64,000 nt of DNA from Chitinophaga sp. GbtcB8 (GCF_019091455.1 NZ_JAGXJN010000008.1:7600-71599), one strand, 5' to 3'. Counted from the first letter of the stretch, positions 43,525-53,142 are shown. A program made the numbers and translations. The notes: generated by a model from the sequence alone, not told the origin.

Positions 43525-46500
43525 TTATGCATGTGCAGCCGCTGCATCTTTACTGATAGAGGCTTCCTGCCCTTCTTCCATCTCCGCCTCTTCTTCCATT
43601 TCTTTAGCGGGCTTTCTCCTTGAAAGAAAGCTGTACATAGCCGGTATTACAAATAAGGTAAGTATCAGTGAAAAGATGATGCCTCCTACAATTACAATCC
43701 CCAGCGGAATACGGCTGGTGGCCGCTGCGCCCAATGACATGGCAATGGGCAGCGCGCCCAGGGCCATGGCCAGGCTGGTCATGAGAATGGGCCGCAAACG
43801 CATGGTAGCTGCATCAATTACTGCGCGTTTTTTTATCATACCACCGTCGCGTTTGTGGTTGGCAAATTCCACGATCAGGATCCCGTTCTTGGTTACCAGC
43901 CCAATTAACATGATAACGCCGATCTGTGAAAAGATGTTCCAGGTTTGATTAAACAACCACAACGACAACAGTGCACCGGCAAAGGCCAGCGGCACCGTGA
44001 TCATAATAATGAGCGGATCTACCCAGCTTTCAAACTGCGCAGCCAGCACCAGGTAAATAAGCACCAGGGCCAGTATCAGCGCAAACATAGTATTGGAGCC
44101 GCTTTCCGCAAAGTCGCGGGAGGAGCCGGAGAGCGCGGTGTTAAAGGATTCATGGATCACGCCTTCTTTCTTCAGCCGGTTAAAAATGTTGTACATGGCG
44201 TTAATACCATCTCCAATAGTTTTACCCGGCGCCAGGCTGGCGGATACCGTAGCGGATTTGTACCGGTTAAAGTGGTAAATAATGGGCGGGCTGGTTTCTT
44301 CCCGTATAGTTACCAGGTTATCCAGCTGAATGGCTTCGCCCAGGTTATTACGCACATAAATGTTCTGCAGGTCGGCAGGGTCATCGCGGTTGGCGCGGAA
44401 CACCTGGCCCATTACCTGGTATTGCTTGCCATTACGTATAAAATAACCATAGCGCACATTACTGAGCGCCAGCTGCAGGGTTTGTGAAATGTCCTCAACA
44501 GAAACACCCAGCTCACTGGCTTTTTCGCGGTTAATGCTAATGCGCAGCTCCGGCTTGTTAAATTTCAGGTCCACATCAATAGCCTGGAAAGTAGGATCGG
44601 CATTGGCTTCTTCCAGAAAACGGGGAAGCACTGCTGCCAGTGTATCAAAGTTGATGTGCTGCAGCACAAAGGCTACGGGCAAGCCACCACGGCGGCCTAC
44701 CTGTATGGTTTGCTGCTCAATGGCAAACACACGGCCTTCCGGAAAGCGGTACATATTCCGGTTCACCATGTCCACAATCTCTTTCTGGGAACGGGTACGG
44801 TCATGCGGCTCAGATACTACCACATTGGCAAAAGCCGTATTTACGGCGCCGCCACCGCTAAAGCCCGGCGCAGTTACAGTAAGTATGATATTTTTTTCCG
44901 GTATGGAGTCCAGCATGAACCGGCTTAGCTTGTCCACGTAGTTATCCATATAATCAAAGGAGGTGCCTTCCGGCGCTGTTACAGACAGGCGGAACTGGCT
45001 GCGGTCTTCTATAGGCGCCAGCTCAGATGGCAGTGTTTTGAACAGTAAATAAACCATCACCAGGCAAGCGCCAATAATAACCACGCCTACCCAGCGTACG
45101 CGCATGAACTGCTGCAGGGAGCTTTTATAGCCGTTTTCCATCCACTGGAAAAAAGGTTCTGTTTTGGTATAGAACCAGGAGTGGGTATGTTTTTTCCGGC
45201 CAAGCTTTACGTTCAGCACCGGTGTGAGTGTAAGTGATACAAAAGCAGATATGAGCACGGCCCCGGCCACTACAATACCAAACTCCCGGAACAGCCGGCC
45301 CACAAATCCCTGCAGGAATACAATGGGCAGGAATACAAAGGCCAGGGTAATGGAGGTGGCTATTACTGCAAAGAAGATCTCTTCCGAACCTTCACGGGCG
45401 GCGCGCATGCGCGGCATGCCCGACTCTATTTTCTTATAGATGTTCTCCGTTACCACTATACCATCATCCACCACAAGGCCGGTTGCCAGTACAATGGCCA
45501 GCAGCGTTAGTATATTAATGGTAAAGCCGCATATATACATCAGGAAGAATGCGCCTATCAGCGATACCGGTATATCTATCAGCGGGCGGAAGGCCATGAG
45601 CCAGTCGCGGAAGAACAGGTATACGATCAGGATCACCAATACAAGCGCCACTATCAGGGTTTCCTGCACTTCAACAATAGACTTTTTGATGAAGCGGGTA
45701 TTATCCATGGCAATGTTGGTGATAAAATCGTCCGGTATATCTTTCTTGATCTGCTCATAGCGCCGGTAAAATTCGTCGGCTATGGCCACATAGTTGGAGC
45801 CGGGCTGTGGCGAAAGCGCCAGGGCTATCATGGGAACGGCGGACTCCTTTAAGATGGTTTCTTCATTTTCCGGACCCAGTACTGCCTGGCCTATATCCCG
45901 CAGGTGTATCACCTTGCCATTTACATTTTTTATAATGAGGTCATCAAACTCCTCCTCTGTATCCAGGCGGCCAAAGGTGCGTACTGTAAGCTCAGTGGCA
46001 TTACCGGCTATTTTACCGGAGGGCAGCTCCACATTTTCCCGCAGCAGGGCATCCTGCACATCAGAGGGGCTGAGGTTGTAGGCAGAGAGGCGGGCGGGGT
46101 CCATCCAGATACGCATGGCGTATTTTTTTTCGCCCCAGATACGGATGGAGCTTACGCCGGGAATGGTTTGCAGGCGTTCCAGCAGCACATTGTTGGCATA
46201 TTCTGTGATCTCCAGCTGGTTGCGTGTACGGCTTTGCACTGTCATGGCAAGAATGGCGTCGGAGTTGGCGTCTTCCTTGGTTACCACGGGCGGCGCATCC
46301 AGGTCGGGCGGCAGGTTGCGCAGGGCCTGGGATACTTTGTCGCGCACATCATTGGTGGCGGCTTCCAAATCAATGTTCAGCTCAAACTCCACGGTAATGC
46401 TGCTGGTGCCCTGGCTGCTGCTGCTGTTTATGTTCTTGATACCGGCAATGCCGTTGATCTGTTTTTCCAGCGGTTCGGTGATCTGTGTTTCTATAATGTC

Positions 46501-46668
46501 CGAATTGGCCCCTGCATACGAGGTGCGCACGTTCACAATGGGCGGATCTATAGCCGGAAAGTCCCTTACCCCCAGGAAAGAAAAACCTACTACGCCAAAG
46601 ATCACAATGATGATGTTCATCACGATCGCCAGTACCGGCCGTTTGAGGGATATGGAAGGAAGACTCAT
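43525..46668 (-). CDS. RND family efflux transporter (HAE1/AcrB-like)
   Basis: A 1047-residue inner membrane pump with the duplicated RND layout: TM1 at 12-32, a periplasmic loop to about 335, TM2-6, a second loop (about 560-865) and TM7-12. Motifs include GLVVDDGIVVTENIYKKIE, with the proton-relay Asp pair near 405, and GLVTKNGILIVEFAN in TM10-11. The C-terminal tail is Glu-rich (about 1015-1035). It drives proton-coupled export of hydrophobic or amphiphilic compounds through TolC. The adaptor gene lies upstream, separated by an unusually long 168-bp spacer. Confidence 0.95.
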   Translation of the reverse strand: MSLPSISLKRPVLAIVMNIIIVIFGVVGFSFLGVRDFPAIDPPIVNVRTSYAGANSDIIETQITEPLEKQINGIAGIKNINSSSSQGTSSITVEFELNIDLEAATNDVRDKVSQALRNLPPDLDAPPVVTKEDANSDAILAMTVQSRTRNQLEITEYANNVLLERLQTIPGVSSIRIWGEKKYAMRIWMDPARLSAYNLSPSDVQDALLRENVELPSGKIAGNATELTVRTFGRLDTEEEFDDLIIKNVNGKVIHLRDIGQAVLGPENEETILKESAVPMIALALSPQPGSNYVAIADEFYRRYEQIKKDIPDDFITNIAMDNTRFIKKSIVEVQETLIVALVLVILIVYLFFRDWLMAFRPLIDIPVSLIGAFFLMYICGFTINILTLLAIVLATGLVVDDGIVVTENIYKKIESGMPRMRAAREGSEEIFFAVIATSITLAFVFLPIVFLQGFVGRLFREFGIVVAGAVLISAFVSLTLTPVLNVKLGRKKHTHSWFYTKTEPFFQWMENGYKSSLQQFMRVRWVGVVIIGACLVMVYLLFKTLPSELAPIEDRSQFRLSVTAPEGTSFDYMDNYVDKLSRFMLDSIPEKNIILTVTAPGFSGGGAVNTAFANVVVSEPHDRTRSQKEIVDMVNRNMYRFPEGRVFAIEQQTIQVGRRGGLPVAFVLQHINFDTLAAVLPRFLEEANADPTFQAIDVDLKFNKPELRISINREKASELGVSVEDISQTLQLALSNVRYGYFIRNGKQYQVMGQVFRANRDDPADLQNIYVRNNLGEAIQLDNLVTIREETSPPIIYHFNRYKSATVSASLAPGKTIGDGINAMYNIFNRLKKEGVIHESFNTALSGSSRDFAESGSNTMFALILALVLIYLVLAAQFESWVDPLIIMITVPLAFAGALLSLWLFNQTWNIFSQIGVIMLIGLVTKNGILIVEFANHKRDGGMIKKRAVIDAATMRLRPILMTSLAMALGALPIAMSLGAAATSRIPLGIVIVGGIIFSLILTLFVIPAMYSFLSRRKPAKEMEEEAEMEEGQEASISKDAAAAHA

Positions 46669-46836
46669 AACACTGCATTTTAATTACGGATTACGCTGAA
46701 AGCAAAAAGCTGATCGTGTTTTGCTTTCGGTGTAATTCGCAATTCATGATTTATTATTTTATGCCGTCCATAGACCCATTGTCCGTATTACTTTTAAAAC
46801 GTAGTATGCAATGGACCGTGGACTATGGACCGTGGA
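46669..46836. repeat. Operon-internal spacer with hairpin and heptamer words
   Basis: Near the RND start, ACGCTGAAAGCAAAA and TTTTGCTTTCGGTGT (about 46693-46733) can form a long hairpin. Towards the adaptor gene GGACCGT GGACTAT GGACCGT GGACTAA (about 46812-46840) are 7-bp words whose last unit includes the adaptor stop codon. The mirrored words lie near 46768-46790. Confidence 0.65.
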
Positions 46837-47922
46837 CTAATTAACCTTATTATACTTGATCGTCATGCCGGCCCGTAGCTGCATAATACCGCTGGTAATA
46901 ACGGTATCGCCTATGTTCAGGCCACTGGTTACCTGTATATTGTTCTCGTCCCGTATGCCGGTTTCCACCACTACAAATTTGGCTTTGCCGCTGTCGGCTA
47001 CAATCACCTTCTTATCCCGGGTGCCGGGTATGATGGCCTGTGTGGGGATCATAATAGCTTCCGGCATATTTTTCAGCGGTATGGTTACCCCGGCAAAGGA
47101 GCCTGGCAGCAGCTGGCCGCCATTGGGCATAATGGCCCGTATGCGGATGGTGCGGGTAGCCAGGTCTATCTTCGGGTCCATGGCGTAAATGCTGCCTTTG
47201 TAGGTATCATTGTCGCCGGCCACCTTAAAAGTTACGGCATCCCCTAATTTAATAGCGGTGCGGTATTTTTCAGGGATGGAGAAGTCGATCTTCAGCGGGT
47301 CTATCTGTTGCAGGGTAGTGATCACCGTGGTGGGCGATACGATGGCCCCCAGGCTCACATTACGCAGGCCCAGGCGGCCGCTGAAGGGCGCGCGCAGCTC
47401 TGTTTTCTGCAGCTGGGTGCGGGTATAATCCATATCGGCCCCATAGGCGCTAACCTGGTTGCGGGTTACATCCACATCCTGCTGGCTGATGCCGTTTATC
47501 TTTAACAGGTTCTCCTGGCGTTCCAGGGTGGTTTTAGACAGCTGTTGCTGCAGCTGCAGCTTTTGCAGCTGGGCTTTCAGGTCTTCGTCGTAGATCTTTA
47601 CCAGCAGGGTGCCCTTGGTTACGTTAACCCCTTCTTTAAAATAAAGGCCTACAATACGGCCGGAGATCTCCGGTTTTATTTCCACCTCCTCGTTGCTCTG
47701 CAGGGTACCGCTGGCATCAATGGTTTGGTCCAGCCGGGTGGTTTTTACCACGTAGGCATCTGCCAGCAGGGGCCTGCTGCCACCACCACCGCTGCCACGT
47801 GTTGCTGCAGGGCCCGCTGGTTCCTTTGTTCCACCGGCCATCTTTTTATAAATAAAGAAAATGACAATTGCTGCTGCAATAGCAAGCAGTACGGTCCTGA
47901 GTATCTTTTTACTGCTGGTCAT
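46837..47922 (-). CDS. RND efflux periplasmic adaptor subunit
   Basis: The 361-residue protein begins with a single N-terminal anchor helix (about 9-27). The lipoyl halves are visible, IKPEISGRIVGLYFKEGVNVTKGTLLVKI and LRAPFSGRLGLRNVSLGAIV, separated by an alpha-hairpin (about 105-160). The beta-barrel and membrane-proximal domains follow, ending in the INIGDTVITSGIMQLRAGM-type region. It links the RND pump to TolC in the periplasm and is the first gene of the operon. A Gly-rich linker (GSGGGGS) follows the anchor. Confidence 0.94.
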   Translation of the reverse strand: MTSSKKILRTVLLAIAAAIVIFFIYKKMAGGTKEPAGPAATRGSGGGGSRPLLADAYVVKTTRLDQTIDASGTLQSNEEVEIKPEISGRIVGLYFKEGVNVTKGTLLVKIYDEDLKAQLQKLQLQQQLSKTTLERQENLLKINGISQQDVDVTRNQVSAYGADMDYTRTQLQKTELRAPFSGRLGLRNVSLGAIVSPTTVITTLQQIDPLKIDFSIPEKYRTAIKLGDAVTFKVAGDNDTYKGSIYAMDPKIDLATRTIRIRAIMPNGGQLLPGSFAGVTIPLKNMPEAIMIPTQAIIPGTRDKKVIVADSGKAKFVVVETGIRDENNIQVTSGLNIGDTVITSGIMQLRAGMTIKYNKVN

Positions 47923-48005
47923 GTTTTGTTTTAGTTCGCCTTATATATATTAATGAGTTCGCCCGGTTTCAGATAACATAGCTCCTTTAGTACAGGTTGC
48001 CCCGG

Positions 48006-48013
48006 CAAATTTA
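48006..48013 (-). promoter_or_regulatory. Candidate -7 element for the efflux operon
   Basis: The minus strand reads TAAATTTG, matching TAnnTTTG, about 84 nt before the adaptor start. The -33 position is poor. No regulator gene is adjacent. The rest of the 47923-48263 spacer shows nothing I can name. Confidence 0.35.
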
Positions 48014-48263
48014 ATAAATGGTATAGGTGGTTACGCCGGACGAGTGTTAATTAAAGTTAAGAGTAACCAATACGTATATAAAAGGTTACATTACCGGTTG
48101 AATGGTGTTTTTGCGGTTATAACAGCCATTTTCCTGGAATAACGGCCAAAATGGGTTATGGGGTGAAATGCATATTAATAATAATAATCCTGCGAAAGCG
48201 GTGCCCACACAGGGTTTGCGGGCATTCTCACCGTTGCGTATGTGTGAAAATTTAGATGCGTAG

Positions 48264-48292
48264 TTGCCAATTCAATAAAAATTATATTTTTG
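48264..48292 (+). promoter_or_regulatory. Promoter of acpP
   Basis: TTG (48264-48266), 18 bp, TATTTTTG (48285-48292). The acpP start is 34 nt downstream. Confidence 0.65.
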
Positions 48293-48325
48293 CAGTCAAG
48301 TTTTAAACCAAAAACACTTAAAATT

Positions 48326-48562
48326 ATGTCAGACATTGCATCAAGAGTTAAAAAGATCATCATTGACAAATTGGGCGTTGACGAAGCCGAGGTAACTCCT
48401 GAAGCCAGCTTTACCAACGACTTAGGTGCTGACTCTTTGGATACGGTAGAACTGATCATGGAATTCGAAAAAGAATTTAACATCTCCATTCCTGACGAAC
48501 AAGCTGAAACTATTACTACTGTTGGCCAGGCCGTAGCTTACCTGGAAGAACATGTAAAATAA
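48326..48562 (+). CDS. acpP: Acyl carrier protein
   Basis: The start was set at ATG 48326 ([10 protein letters not shown]), the normal ACP N-terminus, 34 nt after a good promoter. The 78-residue acidic protein has the phosphopantetheine attachment site in [14 protein letters not shown], with Ser near residue 37. It carries growing acyl chains in fatty acid synthesis. fabF follows 24 nt later, then rnc, the arrangement common in bacteria. Confidence 0.97.
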   Translation: MSDIASRVKKIIIDKLGVDEAEVTPEASFTNDLGADSLDTVELIMEFEKEFNISIPDEQAETITTVGQAVAYLEEHVK

Positions 48563-48586
48563 TCCTACTTAACCAGAATTGTTTTA

Positions 48587-49840
48587 ATGCAACCAAAACG
48601 CGTAGTCGTTACAGGTTTAGGCGCGCTTACACCGCTCGGCAATTCCGTTCAGGATTACTGGCAGGGGTTGACGAACGGTGTATCCGGCGCCGATTTTATC
48701 AGACAATTTGATGCTTCCAAGTTTAAAACCCGTTTTGCTTGCGAACTGAAAAATTTTGATCCCACCCAATATCTTGACAAAAAGGAAGCGCGCAAAATGG
48801 ATCCGTTTACCCAAACGGCCGTTATTACTGCGGACCATGCTGTACAGGATGCCAACATCAGCCGTCACACTGTGGATATAAACAGGGTAGGTGTTATCTG
48901 GGGGACAGGCGTAGGGGGAATGATCAATTTCTGTCATGAAATGAGAGATTTCTACCTGGGGGATGGAACACCACGTTTCAGCCCTTTTCTGATTACGCGC
49001 CTGATCACTGACATAGCAGCCGGCCACATTTCTATCCGGCACGGGTTCCGGGGACCTAATTTCTCAGTGGTCTCTGCCTGCGCCTCCTCTACCAACGCTA
49101 TTATTGAAGCCATGTACCAGATCCGTTACGGGAAGGCTGATATAATGATCACCGGTGGTTCTGAAGACGTGATCAACGAAGCTTGTGTAGGTGGGTTTAA
49201 TGCTATGAAGGCTTTGTCTGAAAGAAATGATGATCCTAAAATTGCTTCGCGGCCTTTTGACCTTGACAGGGATGGTTTTGTAATGGGCGAAGGAGCAGGC
49301 GCACTGGTGCTGGAGTCATATGAACATGCGATAGCCAGGGGCGCCAAGATCTATGTAGAGTTAGCGGGAGGAGCCGCCACGGCTGATGCCCACCATATTA
49401 CAGCACCGCACCCGGAAGGACTGGGGGCTATGAATGTAATGCGGCTGGCATTGGAAGATGCCGGGATGAGCAACCAGGATATTGATTATATTAATGTGCA
49501 CGGCACCTCTACGCCTTTGGGCGATGTGGCAGAGGTAAAAGCCATTCAGCAGGTTTTTGGAGAGCACGCATACAAATTAAACATCAGCGCAACCAAATCC
49601 ATGACCGGGCATTTACTGGGCGCAGCCGGCGCAGTGGAATCCATAGCAGCCATCATGTCTATTATTGACGGCATTATACCTCCTACCATTAATCACTTTA
49701 CCGACGATCCTATACTGGACGCCCGCTTGAACTTTACTTTTAACGTCGCACAAAAAAGAGCTGTCAACGCTGCATTAAGTAATACCTTTGGCTTCGGCGG
49801 CCATAATGCCTCCGTTATTTTCAAAAAATTTGTTGCTTGA
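48587..49840 (+). CDS. fabF: Beta-ketoacyl-ACP synthase II
   Basis: The 417-residue protein is a complete KAS II. The active-site Cys is in SACASSTNAI (Cys165), with the two catalytic His residues in VHGTSTPLGD (about 305) and GHLLGAAGAV (about 342). The N-terminus KRVVVTGLGALTPLG is typical. It condenses malonyl-ACP with acyl-ACP in chain elongation. Its stop lies just before the rnc start. Confidence 0.97.
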   Translation: MQPKRVVVTGLGALTPLGNSVQDYWQGLTNGVSGADFIRQFDASKFKTRFACELKNFDPTQYLDKKEARKMDPFTQTAVITADHAVQDANISRHTVDINRVGVIWGTGVGGMINFCHEMRDFYLGDGTPRFSPFLITRLITDIAAGHISIRHGFRGPNFSVVSACASSTNAIIEAMYQIRYGKADIMITGGSEDVINEACVGGFNAMKALSERNDDPKIASRPFDLDRDGFVMGEGAGALVLESYEHAIARGAKIYVELAGGAATADAHHITAPHPEGLGAMNVMRLALEDAGMSNQDIDYINVHGTSTPLGDVAEVKAIQQVFGEHAYKLNISATKSMTGHLLGAAGAVESIAAIMSIIDGIIPPTINHFTDDPILDARLNFTFNVAQKRAVNAALSNTFGFGGHNASVIFKKFVA

Positions 49841-49847
49841 TTGTGTT

Positions 49848-50567
49848 GTGAAATTACTGCCAGGATTTTTATATCGCTTCGTAACCAGGAAAAGGCAACT
49901 TTACAAAGACCTTTACAACCTGCTTGGCTTTGCGCCAGGTAACTTCTCATTGTACGAAGTGGCCCTTAGCCACCGCTCCAGCAAAGAAAAGTTCCTGGAA
50001 AGCAATGAAAGGCTGGAATACCTGGGTGATGCCATTTTGGGCGCCATTATAGGCGATTACCTGTTCCGCAAATACCCCTACAAAACAGAAGGCTATTTAA
50101 CTGAAATGCGTTCCAAGATCGTGAACCGCCAGCAGCTGAATGAAATAGCCATCAAAATGGGCCTGCGCAAGCTCACCATTTACGATAAATACAACAGCTT
50201 TCTTAAGATCAGCCAGATCTTTGGCAATACCCTGGAAGCCCTGGTAGGCGCGGTATACCTGGATAAAGGTTATAACCGTACCAAACAGTTCGTGTACAAA
50301 CGCATTATCCTGCCCTACATTGACCTGGAATTGCTGGAAAGCGTGGAAATGAACCACAAGAACAAGCTTTACGGCTGGGCCAATAAGAACGGTAAGGTGC
50401 TGGAGTTTGAGCTGCTGGAAGAGCAGATGGACAACGGCCGCCGTATTTTTACCGTAGGTGCGGTGGTAGATGGAGAGCTGATCTGCAGCGGCAAAGCCTT
50501 TAATAAGAAAGATGCCAGCCAGATAGCTGCCCAGCAAGCCATAGACCTCTTAGGGCTGGGAGAATAA
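49848..50567 (+). CDS. rnc: Ribonuclease III
   Basis: The frame is open back into fabF, so I chose GTG 49848, 7 nt after the fabF stop, giving about 239 residues. The RNase III domain has the signature ERLEYLGDAILGAIIGDYLF with its acidic catalytic residues, and the second acidic site in GNTLEALVGAVYLDKG. A double-stranded RNA-binding domain (about 165-238) ends in KKDASQIAAQQAIDLLG. It cuts double-stranded RNA in rRNA processing. Placement behind acpP-fabF is typical. Confidence 0.95.
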   Translation: MKLLPGFLYRFVTRKRQLYKDLYNLLGFAPGNFSLYEVALSHRSSKEKFLESNERLEYLGDAILGAIIGDYLFRKYPYKTEGYLTEMRSKIVNRQQLNEIAIKMGLRKLTIYDKYNSFLKISQIFGNTLEALVGAVYLDKGYNRTKQFVYKRIILPYIDLELLESVEMNHKNKLYGWANKNGKVLEFELLEEQMDNGRRIFTVGAVVDGELICSGKAFNKKDASQIAAQQAIDLLGLGE

Positions 50568-50601
50568 ATTATTCCTTGTCACCAGATCATTTTCTGCACT
50601 T

Positions 50602-50973
50602 TTATTTTTCCCCGTCATAATCCGTAATACCGATCACATTCCCGGCCGGGTCCTGTAACTCTGCTGCCCAACCGGTATTAATACGATAGGGCTTTTTGGT
50701 AAAGGGCACTCCTTTTCCTGATAACGTGGCATACAGCTCCTGTACGTCTGATACCTGTAATAAAATAGCCGGCCTGGCATCCGGGAACCTGGAGCTGTCT
50801 TTTAAGATAATGGCTGCTTCATCATTCCCTACCCGGAATGCCAGCAATCCTTTTTCTGAAAAATCAAAGTGTACGCCCAATCCCAGGGTATTGGCGTAAA
50901 ACCGGCGGCTTTCCTGCAGGTTATTAGCCGGCAGGAAAAAGTTGTCGATGCAAAGGATCTTGTTAGTATTCAT
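50602..50973 (-). CDS. VOC family (glyoxalase/dioxygenase-like) protein
   Basis: From ATG 50973 the protein has 123 residues, the size of a single VOC domain: ICIDNFFLPANNLQESRRFY-like start, LGLGVHFDF, and the closing AAELQDPAGNVIGITDY. An earlier ATG at 51051 overlaps the stop of the upstream gene as ATGA and would add a 26-residue hydrophobic lead; both starts are possible. The typical metal ligands of glyoxalase I are only partly recognisable, so the reaction is unknown. It is the last gene of a three-gene unit with a DJ-1 fusion and a WYL regulator. Confidence 0.85.
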   Translation of the reverse strand: MNTNKILCIDNFFLPANNLQESRRFYANTLGLGVHFDFSEKGLLAFRVGNDEAAIILKDSSRFPDARPAILLQVSDVQELYATLSGKGVPFTKKPYRINTGWAAELQDPAGNVIGITDYDGEK

Positions 50974-51047
50974 TACACGATGTTTTAGTTTATTGTTATT
51001 CATCCAAAGGGCTATTACCAGGATCCAGGGTAGCCAGATGTGCATTT

Positions 51048-52088
51048 TCATGCGGGATCAGTTTTAATACCTACCTGTACCCGCGTAATGTTAGCCGCAG
51101 GGTGTTCAAAGTCGCAGTGAATGTATTGTTCCCTGTTATGGCCGCTCATGGGCAGGCCGGCTGACAGCATACCGTTAATCAGTTTTTCATAGGTCTCATG
51201 CAGGTTATCCCAATCGCCGTTGTGCTGCATGCTTACACACTGGAAAGCCGGTACGGTTTTACAGGCATAAGGGGCCGGTACTTCTTTCAGGGTGGTTACC
51301 GGCACGCCTATTTCCAGGGTGAAATAACTTTCCGGGTCGCCGTTAAAACCATAGTAATGCCAGTGCTGCGGGCCGGCCAGCTCCAGGTCGTTCGCTATTG
51401 CGGCCCGTACCAGCTCTTTGGGAGCCATGCGCACTAAACCCATCATACCGGCCAGGTTGGTGTAGTAGCTGCGGTAAAAGAAGCGGAAAGGGGCTATGTG
51501 CTCAATTTGCGGGGCACCGCTTTTCAGAAAGAACTGTAACCAGAAAGACAGGTTCTCGTGCTGTGCTAATCCCAGCTCCTGGTAAATGGCCTGTGTAAAT
51601 TCTACCATGGCAGTGCCGGTAGCCGTAATAATATGCTGGTCGGTGATAACCGGCGCCTGCACATAATGCTTTGCTGCCTTATAACCCGGCACCCGTGTTT
51701 TTAATAACTGCAGATCATTGCTGGTATGCTGCACATGATCCAGGAAACCATGGCGGGCCAGGAAAACAGTGGCGCCGCAAATAGCGGCCAGGGGCTTTTG
51801 CGCCTGCACCAGCTGTGTTATCAGGGGAATGAGCTCCCGGTGTTTGCCATTTTCCATTGAATTGCCGCCGGGCAACAGTAAAAAGTCAACAGCTGCAGCA
51901 TCCACATCTGCCAGGCTTTTAGCAGGGTTTAACACAATGCCTCCGCCGGAAGTAACCGGTTTCCCATCTTCAGAAAAGGTGATCACCTCCACACTGGTAA
52001 AGGTGTTTAAACCATATAGGGCAAGCGCAGGTTCCCAGTCGGAATAACCATCAAAAACAAACAGGTAGCAATTTTTAGCTGGCTGCAT
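51048..52088 (-). CDS. Fusion of DJ-1/PfpI domain and GyrI-like effector-binding domain
   Basis: A 346-residue two-domain protein. Residues 1-190 form a DJ-1/PfpI domain: CYLFVFDGYSDWEPALAL, LLLPGGNSME, and the nucleophile elbow in AAICGATVFLA (Cys near 104). Residues about 195-346 look like a GyrI/AraC effector-binding domain, with GLVRMAPKELVRAAIANDL-type sequence and HYYGFNGDPESYFTLEIGVPV, ending in EQYIHCDFEHPA. DJ-1 domains include chaperones, glyoxalases and amidases; GyrI-like domains bind small molecules. The fusion next to a VOC protein suggests handling of a reactive small molecule, as inference. Confidence 0.8.
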   Translation of the reverse strand: MQPAKNCYLFVFDGYSDWEPALALYGLNTFTSVEVITFSEDGKPVTSGGGIVLNPAKSLADVDAAAVDFLLLPGGNSMENGKHRELIPLITQLVQAQKPLAAICGATVFLARHGFLDHVQHTSNDLQLLKTRVPGYKAAKHYVQAPVITDQHIITATGTAMVEFTQAIYQELGLAQHENLSFWLQFFLKSGAPQIEHIAPFRFFYRSYYTNLAGMMGLVRMAPKELVRAAIANDLELAGPQHWHYYGFNGDPESYFTLEIGVPVTTLKEVPAPYACKTVPAFQCVSMQHNGDWDNLHETYEKLINGMLSAGLPMSGHNREQYIHCDFEHPAANITRVQVGIKTDPA

Positions 52089-52182
52089 AACATCAGTTTT
52101 TTAATACCGTATGTAAAGCAACACAGGGGGAGTGACAATGTTATGTCAGCAGCAGCAAAAGAATTTTGAAGGGAGGTGCGGT

Positions 52183-53142
52183 TTAGATATTATAATGAGT
52201 GACCAGCTGCCGCGTAAGCTCCTGCATACGTTCGGTCAGCTCATCCGGAGTGATGATGGTTACATCGTTGCCCCACATTAAGATCCAGCGTGCAAAATAT
52301 TCAAGCGGGTAGCTGTTCATGAACGTAAGCGTTACATGCTGGTCGTCTGCTTTTTCTTCTACCAGCCCGTAGTAATATTTCTGGCTGCCCAGGTAACGCG
52401 CTACCCGCTGGTTGAAACATACCTTGTAGGTATGGCTGGGCGCAGGTTCTGAGTTATGGCGCTCCATAAATTCCTGCAGGGAAATGTGTTTGGATTTATC
52501 GTAGCTGCTGTTGGTGAGGTGCAGGTTACGGATACGGTCCGTACGGAAGTTGCGGTAGTCGCGGCGCAGCAGGCACCAGGCAATCAGGTACCAGGTATTG
52601 TTGTTATGATAAATGCCGATGGGCTCTACTTCTCTTTTGGTGAACTCACTGGTGTGCGCGGCGCGGTATTCCAGCTGCAGCACCTGCTGTTTGCCCAGGG
52701 CTTGTTGTATATCTGTAAGAAAGCGGTTGGGAAATTCATCCAGCTGCGGTGCGTGGTTACGTACTACGGCAATATTCTCATCCAGCACTTCCAGGAAATC
52801 TTTTTCGCTGCCGCGCAGCACCGCCCTTATTTTTTGCATAGCGCTGCTGAACTGCTGCCGGTTGGAGCGGTCGCTGAATTGTTCCATCAGCTTTTCGCCG
52901 GTAAGCAGGGCTGCGGCTTCTTCCCGGTTAAACATTACGGGCGGGAGGTGATAGCCTTCTACTATATAATAACCGGTGCCGGCCTCTGCTCCTATGGGCA
53001 CACCGGATTCCTGCAGGGCCTTTACATCGCGGTACACGGTGCGCAGGCTAATGTTAAACCGTTCCGCTATTTCGGCGGCTTTAACAATCTTTTTACCCTG
53101 GAGCTGGATGAGTATAGCGGAAAGGCGGTCTATGCGGTTCAT
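52183..53142 (-). CDS. HTH/WYL domain transcriptional regulator (YafY-like)
   Basis: From ATG 53142 (MNRIDRLSAILIQLQ) the protein has 319 residues, the standard length of the YafY group. An HTH_11 domain (about 1-60, with ISLRTVYRDVKALQESGVPI) is followed by the PAAA-type linker MFNREEAAALLTGEKL, the WYL domain (about 140-220, with GIYHNNNTWYLIAWCLLRRDYR) and a WCX C-terminal extension. It probably senses a ligand through WYL and controls the DJ-1 fusion and VOC genes that follow 94 bp downstream. Confidence 0.93.
   Translation of the reverse strand: MNRIDRLSAILIQLQGKKIVKAAEIAERFNISLRTVYRDVKALQESGVPIGAEAGTGYYIVEGYHLPPVMFNREEAAALLTGEKLMEQFSDRSNRQQFSSAMQKIRAVLRGSEKDFLEVLDENIAVVRNHAPQLDEFPNRFLTDIQQALGKQQVLQLEYRAAHTSEFTKREVEPIGIYHNNNTWYLIAWCLLRRDYRNFRTDRIRNLHLTNSSYDKSKHISLQEFMERHNSEPAPSHTYKVCFNQRVARYLGSQKYYYGLVEEKADDQHVTLTFMNSYPLEYFARWILMWGNDVTIITPDELTERMQELTRQLVTHYNI

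Noticed and set aside
43525..47922. Long antisense open frames across the RND and adaptor genes (up to 259 codons)
   Set aside because: They mirror the codon pattern of well-supported genes and have no family features.
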